Shown here in pieces: positions 1-12,300 of a DNA stretch of 64,000 nucleotides. Below the pieces are notes generated by a model, which saw only the letters and a list, made by a program, of their open reading frames with translations, made no database searches and was not told the DNA's origin. Both the position numbers and the translations under genes were made by a program. Position 1 is the first letter of the stretch; each line of letters starts with the position of its first letter. Origin of the DNA: Siderastrea radians (Eukaryota > Cnidaria > Anthozoa > Scleractinia > Rhizangiidae); contig OZ024895.1 of NCBI GenBank assembly GCA_964017195.1, positions 21,450,233 to 21,514,232 on the forward strand. The letters run 5' to 3'.

Positions 1-262
1 GGTCACCCGTAAGGACTCCATCCACTGACTCAAAAATTAGAACCACCTTGTGCAGCATAATAAACAGCACCGCAGGAACGTCCTGTTCAATAGCTTTCAT
101 CTGAATGGTCACACCTAAGGATTTCATCCACAGACTCAAAAGTTAGAACCACCTTGTACAGCATAATAAACAGCACCACAGGAAAGTACTGTTCAGTAGC
201 GTTCATTTGAGTGGTCACACTTTAGTATTTCATCCACAGACTCCGAAGTTAGAGCCACACTA
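1..262. repeat. Tandem 106-bp repeat, about 2.5 units
   Basis: Units start at 1, 107 and 213, each opening with GGTCAC and carrying a conserved core (CATCCACAGACTC, TTAGAACCACCTTGTACAGC, AATAAACAGCACC). The third unit decays after about 50 bp. Related copies lie at 29,180-29,300 and 52,848-53,280, so this is a dispersed family that also forms short tandem arrays. No coding potential is visible. Confidence 0.8.
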
Positions 263-2007
263 CTTGAGTGAAAAATTGATTCTGGGAGTGAAAATGTTAA
301 CTGTTCACAACTTTCTAGCGTCCTTTTGGTGATATATCAAACTGGAGAGAACGTCTTTCATCAGCAAAGGATACCCAACAACGCCAGGGAAAAAGAGAGT
401 TGAAAGAACGACGCAAAGTCGACGGTTTTTTAGACGAAATTAGGCGTGTTCCATATCCTGATAAAACACTTTCTCTAGTAATAAATATTTCCAAACGATC
501 CATAAGATAAGATAAAAATGAGAACTTAAATCACTAACGTCTATGGCAATTAATACCAGGAATCCAAACATCTGTCACATTTGATAAATTATTAATGTAC
601 TCCAGTTTGTGAAATTTCTCAATGGATGAAGTGTCAACAAACACAAATTCACTTTTATCTTCAAGCGGCTACTTTGACTTTAACGCCTCCCAGAGTAAAT
701 TTTTATTTGCCCTAAAACTGGGGCTCCAATTAAATATGCCAACACGCCGAATACCCGGCAAAAACCGGAACTGCGATCGATTGATTACAAAAAAAATAGA
801 CGATCTTACTTGAACCGGGCTCGCCCCAGGCGACCAGGTTAATTACATGACTCACGCTTGAGCCATGGGGTGAAAGGGCTGACTCGATAACGTATATTCT
901 CCCATAAAACGATGATTAAATAACAATGTACAGTTTTTTGTCACTTTGGCGACCGCCTCTTGTCGTAGGCTCGTTTTCCAGCCGTTTAGTGGGTCCGGTT
1001 TTCGTCCTTCTCCCATAGTAACACCAGCGCACAAAACAGCTGATAATCAAACCTTCTTCCTCTGTGTCCGATCTTGCCTAGTTCCCTGGGTGCCCTTTTC
1101 CCCGCGATCGATCCACCTCGGGTCACGTGGTTCGAGCCTTCGTCTCGGATGTCACCGAAATGAATTGACCGTGAAGGCCTGGAGAAAAGTCATACAGGAA
1201 CAAAGCAATGTCCGATGAAAACGTTGCACGTGCTCTCCAAAAACGACCACGTCAGCATATCGTCACGCGAACACGTTACTTGGCAACCTCAAACCGCTCT
1301 CACGACATCCGCGGGATCATTAGAATTTCGGAAGCGGGACTCCAACAAGGTATTTATTCCCCAGCCTCACACCCCTTTGGTGTTGTTAGCTCTTTCCTTC
1401 TTTCAGCTCAATCACTGCTCCTGGCCACCTATGAAGAAACAATAGCAACAACAAATGACAAAAATGCGTTATTAGTCTTCTAGACAATCCATGCAAGTTT
1501 TTACAATAACTGAGCGCATTCTCGCGCGCTGATTGGCTATTTTTTTATTGTGAATAAGAGTACAGACGGATGAAACACGTAAAGCTGACGCAATCAGCAA
1601 AAGTTTTGTCAAACTTTTCAGCGCTGCATTCTTATGAGATGAGAATTGTACCACAAATCTAGTGGTCTTCAATGAGGAAATCATGTAAAATTTATGGGTT
1701 AAAACTGAAGAAACCATTGCAACCTTAGAGCGAAAAGATGAGCATGTTTCTTGAGGATTCAGACCTGAAAATCGGCGGTGAGCGGGAATTTGTGCTGTCG
1801 ATGAAATTAAGCTGAACCGTGTTTTATCGGATTATTTTGTGAACAGTTTTCACTGGATTAAAGGTTAGTTGAGTAATTCGAATTTTTCCTTGTATTTCTG
1901 GCCTATTCTTACTAAATTCGGATTCTGCGGCAATCGCATCTTCCATTGACTCTTGCATTTCTTTCCTTCGTTTGAAAATCAGTTTTGGCTTTTTGTTATT
2001 GTAAAAA
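263..2007. other. Gene-free stretch
   Basis: I see no exon with convincing splice sites here. Short open frames at 946-1483 look random and overlap on both strands. The sequence probably lies downstream of the minus-strand MINDY-4-like gene or inside its last intron. Confidence 0.4.
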
Positions 2008-2370
2008 ACAAATTGACGTCAGTTTTTTTATGCGTCTGTCCTCTTATTGATGATAAATTTCGTCATAACATTGTCAAAGTTTGTTGTAGATCCACATCTA
2101 CAACACTTTGACAGTTGAACATTTAATTAATATATGAAATAATCATATATTTGAACTGCGGATAAAGATAGAATTATATGAAGATCATCGCAGTGAAGGT
2201 GTTTCAGCTTAAGCAGTGAATTTTTTTCAGGTTTCTTCTTTTCAACTGCTTAATGAAACACCTTCACTGTGATGATCTTCATGTAATTGTAACTTTGACA
2301 GTTATGACGAAATTTATCATCAATAAGAGGACAGACGCATAAAAAACTGACGTCAATTTGTTATTTGTGC
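2008..2370. repeat. MITE-like nested palindrome
   Basis: Outer arms at about 2,008-2,085 and 2,288-2,366 are near-perfect inverted copies containing AATTGACGTCAGTTTTTT and CCTCTTATTGATGATAAATT. Inside them is a small perfect hairpin (TGTTGTAGAT/ATCTACAACA, about 2,087-2,111). A third inverted pair lies at about 2,174-2,222 and 2,239-2,288 (GAAGATCATCGCAGTGAAGG and its complement). The structure is three palindromes within one element of about 360 bp, with no ORF. Confidence 0.75.
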
Positions 2371-2424
2371 GATTCAAAAGAACATCTTTACATTTGTAGG
2401 GTCCGTGTTCCACATACCTGGGTA

Positions 2425-2681
2425 CAGTGGAACCCCGTAAATACGACCACTGGGAGGCTACGTGTTTGTATCATGAATAGGGTAGTTTGATCAACGGGAT
2501 TTTCGGACAAGAATATGACTGCGCGAGGCTTTTTCGGGCCAAAAATAAGCGACCGAAATAACGAGGTGGTCGAATTTATGGTCGAATTAACGCTCCCTGT
2601 CGGGAAACGTTGCGCGACTTCGGCCCGAGCGGCTGCGAAGGAGACTAATTTATGGGGAGATCGTAAGCCAGGGTTTCACTG
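2425..2681. mobile_element. pogo/Tigger-like MITE, TA target duplication
   Basis: The left end reads TA-CAGTGGAACCCCG and the right end reads CAGGGTTTCACTG-TA. This gives inverted termini flanked by the TA dinucleotide expected for the Tc1/mariner-pogo superfamily. CAGTNNAACC-type ends are typical of pogo elements. The 257-bp interior has no transposase, so it would be non-autonomous. A similar CAGTCGAACCTC end lies near 22,140. Confidence 0.55.
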
Positions 2682-2744
2682 TAACACTGTTGTATTAACC
2701 GGGGACACGGTACACTAAAGAAGTTCACCAGTTAGTTATTTGCA

Positions 2745-2880
2745 TTAGCGTACTGCAGGAGTTGAACCCGGAGTTGCCTTTTTACAAATCCAGGATGTAG
2801 TCAGATAGAAGGACTTGAGGCAGGGGCGTCCGGATTTTAGGTCCAGCGTTCCAACCATCTTTGCCACACCGCCTCCTCCA
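2745..2880 (-). repeat. tRNA-Leu-like SINE or tRNA pseudogene
   Basis: On the minus strand, a GTGTGGCAAAGATGG segment (about 2,853-2,868) resembles a Pol III A box. It is followed by a tRNA-Leu-like anticodon arm (CTGGACCTAAAATCCGG). A B-box-like GGGTTCAACTCC lies at 2,758-2,769. The A-to-B spacing is longer than in a functional tRNA, so this is read as a tRNA-derived SINE head or relic. Confidence 0.4.
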
Positions 2881-2930
2881 ATGTCAGTTTCATTGTCAGA
2901 AAAGGATGATAAAACCACACACACAAACGT

Positions 2931-3149
2931 TTAACCGTTTAAGCGCCAGTAGTGACAAGCACCTAATTTCTCCTTACGATATCGCCATGTGATGAAACAT
3001 GAAACATACAGTTCAAGAGAATAGGGCACTTGATCACCATAGATAAAATGTCCTGATGTATGATTAAATTCTCTCAACTAATACCATATTAAATGTATGG
3101 AGAACAGTAAGGAGAACATGCATGTTGATATTGGGGCTTAAAGGGTTAA
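2931..3149. repeat. TTAA-ended interspersed repeat, copy 1
   Basis: About 219 bp bounded by TTAACCGTTTAAGC on the left and GGGGCTTAAAGGGTTAA on the right. Internal landmarks TTCTCCTTAC and GTAAGGAGAA are inverted relative to each other. Related copies are at 16,964, 25,000, 42,411 and 43,621. Probably a MITE using TTAA targets. Confidence 0.6.
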
Positions 3150-3292
3150 AAGCAAGGTAAGATAAGGTAAAATCACACACGAGTCACGGGAGATCCACAT
3201 CGCCGGAGCTTAACCTGGTTTCTGTAGCAAGACGCAACTATTGCTACTCCCCCCTGGCTGGAAGTATGTCGCCGGTATTTGTCTTAACTTAC

Positions 3293-3368
3293 TTTGTTCT
3301 TATACAATTTTCCACATCAGTTGGTTCTTCACCAAACTCATCATCAGGATTAAATACATCTCTTGTGT
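3293..3368 (-). CDS. MINDY4: MINDY4-like exon, near C-terminus (CIRTK)
   Basis: The 76-nt exon has acceptor TTTCCTAG and donor GTAAGT. It completes the codon left by the exon ending at 5,156 (G|AC). The translation runs DTRDVFNPDDEF...ENCIRTK, and CIRTK matches the conserved C-terminal block of MINDY-4, normally followed by W(K/A)GASVDWNG. It ends in phase 2 and the following exon was not found in 1-3,292. Confidence 0.75.
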
Positions 3369-6300
3369 CTAGGAAACAAATATAAGAGCTATCATTACCT
3401 ACTCACGGGAGATGACCAGTCACAGCTGAACTCTTGATGATTAGACATTGTATTACCAGTATTTAGCATAATACTTGGCCCCATGTATTGTTATTAACGA
3501 GGCAGGGGGAGAAACTCCTACCTGGACAACCGCGGTCCGAGGTTGGCGTGTGCAATACATCAAACACGGCTTGAATAGGGCGAGTGGGATCTTCAAACAA
3601 TCTCATTTGCGGATTTTTTATCGATAAGCCTAGTGTCACTTCCCTTGGGGCTTCATGACCAATTCAAATCAATTTGGATACGGTAGTTAGGCTTCTAACG
3701 GACAAGAGTGCTCCATTGCAATGTTTGGATGGTACAATAGCTTGTGTCCATTTACGAGAAGTTTAATTTTGTGAACTAAACAAGGCGGACTTCAAGGAAA
3801 GTACAGACCAGGCCCCAGTCGTTCAAAAGTTGGATAGCGCTATCCACTGGATAAATCTCTATCCAGTAGATAAAGCAATTGGTTTCCTTAAAACTTATCC
3901 ATTGCATAGTGATTTATCCGGTGGATAGCGCTATCCAACTTTTGAACAACTGGGGCCTGGGCGGAAAAAGGTTGGGCGATGAAACGAGCGCGTCCGAGCA
4001 AAAAGGTGTGATGTAGTGGACTGGGATCAAATTAGGTGAAAACATCCAAAACGCCGTCCTGAACGCGACGCGACCATGACCTGATAACGTCAACATAAGC
4101 ACCGGAAGTCGGGTCCAGACTATTCCGCGCGCTGTCGCGTCCTCATTTCACGTCGCATTGTCTTTGCTAAATCTGTTTACATACAGTTGACGGCGTTGCG
4201 ACGAATCATCGCCATGGCGCGTTGCAAGGAGGCAAAGTTTTAAGTTTGCAAAACGCCACTATCTCCAAATATCTCCAGCTAATTTTTTACAATGTTCTGT
4301 AAAATTTATCGACCTCTAAAATATGTAAGATTTAGGTGGAGTAATTTGGAGTTTTTGTAAAAGAGACGATGAAAGACAACCATGTCATGTTTTGCGGCAA
4401 GAGCAAGCATTCGACACCCTCAAATTGAACTCATTTTTAGCCAACTCACTGTGAAGAAGATTGACTGATATGCACGCAGACATAAACATTTTAAGCTGTG
4501 AGCCCAGGACTGTGAAAAAACGTTTTAATCATAGTGCACGGCTGGCTGAAAAATAAAGAAGGAAAATGAGATTTCCAGTTTGTTGAAAGGTAAATTTTGC
4601 CGGCTACCAAACGCACCGGAAGCGCGGAAAGAGCGCTCGTGCCAGTCCTTCTCCGCATCACACATCGCTTGAAGAGCGGACTGCTCGTTTCATCGCCCAA
4701 CCTTTTCCCGCCCTGGTACAGACCCTTCCTGCCGTCATTGTCCTTGAGTTAAGTTGTGGGGAGCAATATGTTATGAGTGATATACTATGACTTTGATTAG
4801 TCTGTGAACTCGTTTACAAAAGGTGCCTACCTAAAGGAAAAGGAAACAGTCAGGAAAGGTTTACAACTTTTTTAAGCTCTGCTACTGCGTTTGAGAGTAA
4901 CTATCAGGAAAATGCTTAGCCAGATCTTGGTAGCGTTTCTGATTGGTTGTGCCGCGAGGGAATTTTCTTTCAACCAATCAGAAGCACTACCAAGATCTGG
5001 GTAGTGCACGTCATCAGTATGGAATTTCTGCGCTCGTTACTCAGACGTCGTTTTGCGAGGGCTCAAGTGGCAACCTCGCGAAACGTCGGTTGTTTGCTCA
5101 GGCTATGTGCTAATTCAGTTAGCTGTCACACAAAGAAGAAATAGAGTTTCCTTACCAATTACAAATACGCACTCGTCCGCTACACTGTTTCGTTTTGCTG
5201 ATCCAGTGCAATAAAGTAGGTCAAATCTTCTCTCCAGTCTCCTAACAAGTAGAGACAAATTGGTTTTGAAGCCTCAGAATTCAGTCCAGAGTCTAAAACG
5301 AAACTACAGAGTTTGACGTTTAAAATGAGACATTCCGCACCAAAAAATAAATAAACAAAAGTAATCTATGAACGAACTAACCAATCGTTGACGAGGTCTT
5401 TATTCAGAGAAAACATCACACCGAACCGCTCGCCGGTTTTCAAAACCCAGACTGGAAATTTAGGAGTCTTCAGCATGCTGCCAACCTGGTCAGTGGACAA
5501 TGCAGAGAGGAACATGTTATGTCATGTATTCCCTAATACAGTGTCTCAGTGAAAAGAACGGCATATTTGATTTTATTATTTTATTGATACCTGAAATGAT
5601 TTGGGATCGAAGTGTTCTTCAAAAGATAAGAATCCAATTTCACTTCGATCTTTAATGCCATTCAACGGATGGGACTGTAGATGAAAAAAATACGGTTCAG
5701 TTATTTCAGTGAAATTCATACATTGTAAACCCATCTGCAGATTTAGGTGGTCAAGGAATCGGAAGAGAAAACAATACGCCACAGCAACTTAAACTGTCAT
5801 ATCTGACAGGTAGGAAACGATTCAGTTCCACATCTCGCTCGTAACTTCGTAACTTGACTACACGACAAAGGGAGGGCAACCCTGCAATTGAGTAGCCTTC
5901 CATTCAGGGAGGGGGGGAAGGGAGGGAGGAGCAGTTTTCCTAGACGCCAGTTGCTATAAAAACCGGAAATGAGAACTGACAGTGCCAGCCAACTCAACCG
6001 TAAGCTGGCTTCATCACTTTACTACTGTGCAACTACCACCACCTTTCTCCGCTTACCAGCTTTCGTCCATTTTTGTTGTACTCGATGTCACCGTTGAAGA
6101 CGTTGGCGGCAGCTCTGCCTGTGAGTAGCAGGTTAATCATGGCCTGAGTGCAGAAGAGCACAGAAATCATACGATCATACAAACAATTTGGAATTAACAA
6201 ATTTGTCGCCATCAGGAACTTCTATGCATAAAAAAGTCAGTGTGGTCAAAAGGAAGTCAAGCATTGCCATTTACGTTAATGAGATCTTATTACAAAATGC

Positions 6301-9300
6301 GGCAATGCAAGGTGTTGGAGTGCTGGAACGGAAAGAGCGAAACAGGAAACCGAAAAAACAACGCGTCTGCGTATTATTTCCGTTTCACGATAAGGCAGCT
6401 GTCGACTTTGTAAAGATGTTACACGGAAAGGCACAAAAGACAAAGAAACCCAGGATGTTAAAGGCAAACGTTTCTACCTGACTGCACGAGTCATGAAGGC
6501 CCATCAGAGTTGAGTTTGCATCTCCTAGATCCTCGATCACTCTGTAGAAAGTAAAAACAAAACAGAGACAGACACATTTATTTTCACAAGAATCTGGATT
6601 CCACGAGTACGTTAGGTCAACGAGTTCCGCCCCAATCAAACCAACAAACCAAGATTGCTTTATTTTAGATGGAAATCAATTAAGGTCGATTTAGGCAACA
6701 GGCCAAAAAGGAAATTAAACACTACGGCAGTAACTATACATACGTCATTTTGACTGACCTTTCAACGGTTCTTGACAAAATTACTGAATACAAAAGCAAG
6801 ATGCAACCATTTCCGTTTGTGCTTTCAAACTATAAAACAAACATCAAAAAATTAATAAGAATCATCGAACAGCAATCGTGAAGGAGACCTTGAGATAAAC
6901 AGGACGAATAGTCAATTGCCGTTACGAATTTGCACCCGTGCTTTAGCGGTTTTTTTTAAATTAGAATCTGAAGGTACACTATCTGAGGTGACAAGCAAAG
7001 CAAGCAGACAGTGGCTGCCTTCCAGTAAAACAAAAGTTCCGAAAATGTCGGTTGCAAAACAGTAGTATGGAACAGTGTGCTCCGACCGGGAAGTTCCATC
7101 CTGGGATAATACGTCCATTTTAGGGTGGACAATTTCTTTAACGAAATTTGCCGTTCCATTTTTGACAATCCGACTCGTTTTTCCGGTATACGTTTTTTCA
7201 GGAAAAAGGGTTTATAAGGAAAACTGGGAAAAAGGTTGCTAAATGTTAAGAAATGTTTCACTCAGCTTGCCCGGTTGAATAGGAAAAACTGAGTGGCGTT
7301 CCATTTTACAAGAGTTACTCCAAACGTTTGTTGTGATCAAATGGAATAAGCCAGTTATGGAGGATTTGCAGTTTTGCCTCCAGTCATAACGTATACTTAC
7401 AAAGGATAACTGCTTCTTCATGAATCTTTCAAGGTCGACTAAATCAGTAAATCGAAAGAGGTGAAGCTATAAAGGAAAAAGATATGCAGCCGTCTAATTA
7501 GCACATTTTGTTTATTGACATTACAGAGCGGCTTTCTAAAGAAGTAGAAACACCAGAAAAGAGATACCACTTTTGGCCGATCAAATGATAGACTGCGAGC
7601 AGGCGTTTTTTCTCTTTCCGTCGTTGTTTTTTTTTTCGGGTAAGGCAAGCAAAGAATCGGGGATGACGCGGGCCGAGCGGCGAGCAGCGAAGCCTCTGAC
7701 CACGATAAACGAGGGCGCAACGCCCTCGATCCTCGTGACTTGCAGCTTTGCAACTCGCCGCTCGGCTCACACCATGCCCAATTCTTCGTGCCCCTACTAT
7801 CCCTGAAGAAAAACGAAGACAAAAAGCAGTAACGACGAAGAAAAAGTAACAATAAGAAAAGTTGTGCTTTCTGTTGGTACCTCTTTGGGGAAGATGCAAT
7901 CTGAGGTGCACCAACCAAACGAAATTCTGATACCTTTCAGGAATTCCTTTCAAAATTTCCGACAAGCAATCCCCCCCCCCCCCGGCAACACCTTCCATTT
8001 GGGAGCTTCCCTCCATTGGTGACTACAAAGACAAATCACTTATTCTAAGACGCGGCGAAAGAGGTAATAAATATTCATTGTAACTGCACCTTTTCTGTAA
8101 GTTGGTCCTCTCTGTAATCTTCCATTGTAATCCAGTTACATTCACCACAAGGCCTACAATTATAAGTAAGCACATTACCAGGTGTCAGCTCATAATGGTA
8201 GCTTGAAAAAACAGACGTCTCTTCACGATCTCGCGCGCTTCATGGCCTGTGTGAGAGATGCAGAAGAGGGACGGGGGAAATACATAGTGCGAAGCGCCGT
8301 CAAGGAGAAAGCACCTTGCGCAAACGTGCTAGACGCTCAAACTTTCACATCTTCCTTTGCTTTCCAGGCCTACAACGCGGGCTACGCGCTTCCCCGTGAA
8401 CGGACGACAAAAAGTAGACCACAGCCATATACAACACTCAGCATAAAACACTTGCATTTCACTAACTGCTTACTGATAACCGGTTATGCGGTAATTTTGT
8501 ACGGATATGACTGATATTTATTGCAGTTTTGTTGTTTCTAGTAGCCCCTAAGTCGCCCCCCCCCCCCCCAAATCCCGCGATCAAGGTCTCCAAAATTGGT
8601 GTACACGTCTTGGCGGTCACTGACATCACGTTTGATACCCAACTAGATCACATTTTCTCGACACGTGTTCACGCTGAGGTATACCCATTGATTTTGTTTT
8701 ATAGTAAAGGCACGCGCACTCACAGAGCTACCGTAGCTTGTTTTTGTCCTCCTGCCTTCCACAGCATCTTCGTCATTGCTGTAATCAGAGCTTTCTGTCG
8801 ATCTGATGACATGGGAGTCAGCATACTACAAACAAGACAGCCAATTGAAGCTTAACCGTCGTAACAAACACATCACGTTTGACACGAAATTGACAAATGT
8901 TTTTCGTGGCGTGTCCGCACTTGGGTGCAATTGACGGTATATCTATATTTTTGCATTTGAGATACACCTAATTGCAATGACATTGTCACAAAAAATGGAA
9001 AAAAAAAGATTAAAAGAAAAAAGCCAAATAGGAATTAATTAGCCATGCAAATTACATGCTTAGATTTTGACGATTCTCAAAGCACTTACGGACTACGGTG
9101 TAATACTTTAATATGATATCAAATGAGTTGACACGTGGTAAATTGGCCACCGTATAGACCTTTTGAGCTTCAGCCCTTCGTCAGAGCAATTCCCTGAATG
9201 TAGTTAGCGCGCCTAATATAATTCCTATTTGGCTTTTTTCTTTTCTCTTTTCTAATTTTTATATGACAACTTTGTTGCATTAAGTGGATATGATTCATTT

Positions 9301-12300
9301 CATATTTAATTTACCTCTGGTCTTCTCATCTCATAGCCTGTGAACGGGCTTCTGAGTGGAGAATACGAGGCAATAAAATTGGCGAGCGAGTTTATTTCTC
9401 GCTAAGGAGCCTGTTCATAGGCTATCATCTCAAAGCTACATAGCTCAGTTGGAGGAACATTTGCACCGGCTCATGCCAGCAAACAAAAGGGACTGCCATT
9501 CTTAACTTAAAATACAGGATGGAGAAAAACTGAAACGTTGAAATATTTAACTCTAAATATTAAATTAAATAATTTAACTATTTAATGAATAATTTCCAAA
9601 TACCACTCCCCTTTTAAGAATGCTATTTAGTAAATAAAACCCTTCCCGCGGCTGGTGGGGGTCACAGCACATTTGCGTCTGAACAAATCCCCTTTGGTTA
9701 ATTTACTCGATTTTATTACAGTGTGTATAGATCTGAAAAGTTAAAACCTGAAAAAGTGACTTCCTTTCCTATTTTTCTCTCGTCAATAAAATCGGATGAC
9801 CGATATCAAATCGAACGACGGGTATCGCATGATACTCGTCGTCCGATTTTGTACCACGTGATGTGTTTTGACCAATGAGCGCGCGAAAAAATTAAGTGGT
9901 GGGTTATAAAACTCATTACCTTTTGACGTGTTCTATGGTCGGCTGGTCGTACAATAAATGCCTCAATAGGAATCCTTGTAAACACGCCATGACCCCGTCA
10001 GGACCCACCTAGAGAAGAATTGTGGCAAGGTTAGATGAAGGTAAAGTCGCCCCCAAGCAACAAGCGGCCTACAAACAGACCCGTATTCAGTCGCTATTTA
10101 TGAGTCTGGGGGACTAAAAGGGATTCTATATTTTCTTCTCCCTTTCCCATGACTCTCTGCGTGCCTCAACAGAATCCAATCTTGTCTCCCTTTCAACAGC
10201 GACTGAGTACAAGTCTGGCCCACAACGGCCTGTGCTTAATGACTTTAGCCCGGTTTCTGTTGCATAAAGCGAACAAAGGTATAACTATTAATCCCTAAAC
10301 ACTCTTATTCTTCGGCCATCTGAACTTCAATAGCGGAGGAATAAAAAGCAAACTGCGGTGACGAACATGACAAGACAACGCATGTTGTTGTTCTAGATAG
10401 GATGTAGGTCTATCTCAGGGTTATCCCCACCCCACCCACCCCTCCCAGCACTTTTATAGGTTCGCCTAACAATTCGCGAGCACCCATTTGTACACTTCGG
10501 TAGAGAAAAACAAGGTAGTGAAAGTTTCTTGTCGCTCTCCAAGAGTTTGAATTTGATAAATTTTTCATTATAATTGTCCTTGCCCTCGTTTGCCCGTTAA
10601 CTCTGATTCGATTTCATTTGCTCACGGTTCATGGCTCTGTCCCCGGGAGAGTGCACGATGGTCATCAGACGCCGTAGAGACGAAGGCGAGAGTTTGAACT
10701 CTCAACCCTTGAAAATCTTAGGCTGGCAGCGGCGTCAGCAAAATTTTGGGCTTTATCTCGGTGTAAGAACCTGTGAAGCTCACAGATGACGTAAAATAAA
10801 GGAAACAAAACATTTTAAACAATAGTCCACAGCAAAGCAATAGCTAACAAACAAAGAAAATCTTGTCCGGTTCTTACACCGAGGTAAACCCAAATACTGC
10901 AGCGTGATGCTACAATGTTGCATTCATTTTCCCGCATGTTGTTGTATGGTGTGTTTTGGCCTTAAGGCGGCTGGTTCACACCTACAACGGAAGCATAAAC
11001 ATCTAAGCGGAAGCATGAGCACAAGGTGGTTTACACGTGCGAGACGCACAAGGTAACATACACAGGTGAATCAACAGAATCGTGCAGCCAGTTATTACTA
11101 AATCACCCTTTGATACAAGCTGAAACCAACCGCTGATCATGGAGGAGTGAGGACGTCTCTTGCAACGCTCCGCAGAAAAACTGAAAAATTTTAGCCTAAA
11201 ATCCCGCGTATGGAATTTATCAGATCAACTATCAAGAGAAAATCGCGAGGTTCATCTTCTGGAGACTCTGCCTGCTCCCCAGACGAGAAGAAACAAAAAG
11301 AAAGTTCCGGAGATATTATCCTTGAAGCCTTCAATATGGCGGAAGGTATGGCGGAAGGTTTGGCCGAGAAGGTCGACCTTATCTTATCGAAATTGTCCAA
11401 GCTTGACAAACTGGATCAGATCGAACTCCGCCTAAACAACCTTACCACCTCCGTCTCCAGTATTGAAATGTCCGTGAGTAGGCTTGAAAAAGAAGTCTCA
11501 GCTCTCGATTCTAAAACCAAGACCATCGACAAGTCGGTCAACGTGCTGAAAGAAAGCGTAAGTTTCTGTGAAGATGAAATTGAGGAAATGAAAAACAATG
11601 CCTATGACATCAAAGACGGCTGCACTTCAGACATCGAAAACCTACGTAAGCAGTTTTTGTATTTAGAACATTACAGCAGAAGGGAAAATTTAAAGTTTTT
11701 GGGCATTCCTGAGAGGATCATTTCTGCCGACGAAGATGATGACAGGCCGAGTGAAGACACGAAGGCACTTGTTTACAAGTTTATGGAGGATGAGCTGGCG
11801 ATAGAAAACCCACAGCAGAAAATTGAATTTCAACGCATTCACCGTTTGGGAAAATCAGCCAAGAATGGGCCACGTCCAATCCTAGCCCGATTTCTCCGCT
11901 ATTCAGACCGCGAGGAAGTTTTACAGCTGGCTCGAAGTAAGTTGAAAGATTCTGATTTTGCAGTCTACGAAGACATTCCCAAAGAACTGTATGACATTCG
12001 AAAAGCTCAAAGGCACAAAGTTAAAGCAGCGAAGAAAAAGGGTTTAAAAGCTGCTTTCAGTAAGGCCCAGCCTGATCGCCTCTTTATTAACGGCAAATTT
12101 ATCCCTGTAAACCAACCGTTTTTCTAGGTTTATTGTCTTTTCCTTCATAAATTACATAACTTTGAGACACCACTCTTGTAAGAAACAAAAATTATGCAAG
12201 AATGCAGGAGTTTGCTTTGAATAGCCTTTTAACGGCTCTGGGCTCTGCGGTGCGTGCATGACGCCTGGAGAAGATGACGCCCACACAACTTGTTTTGGGG

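Noticed and set aside
7498..8016. 159- and 172-codon overlapping minus-strand frames
   Set aside because: They run through the GACTGCGAGCAG repeat and a poly-C tract, overlap in two frames and show no domain.
8086..8150. Minus-strand exon-like segment starting with PCGEC after an acceptor, considered as the MINDY4 catalytic-Cys exon
   Set aside because: The residues after PCG do not match the family (VLAAVQ expected), and the donor GTGCAG is weak.
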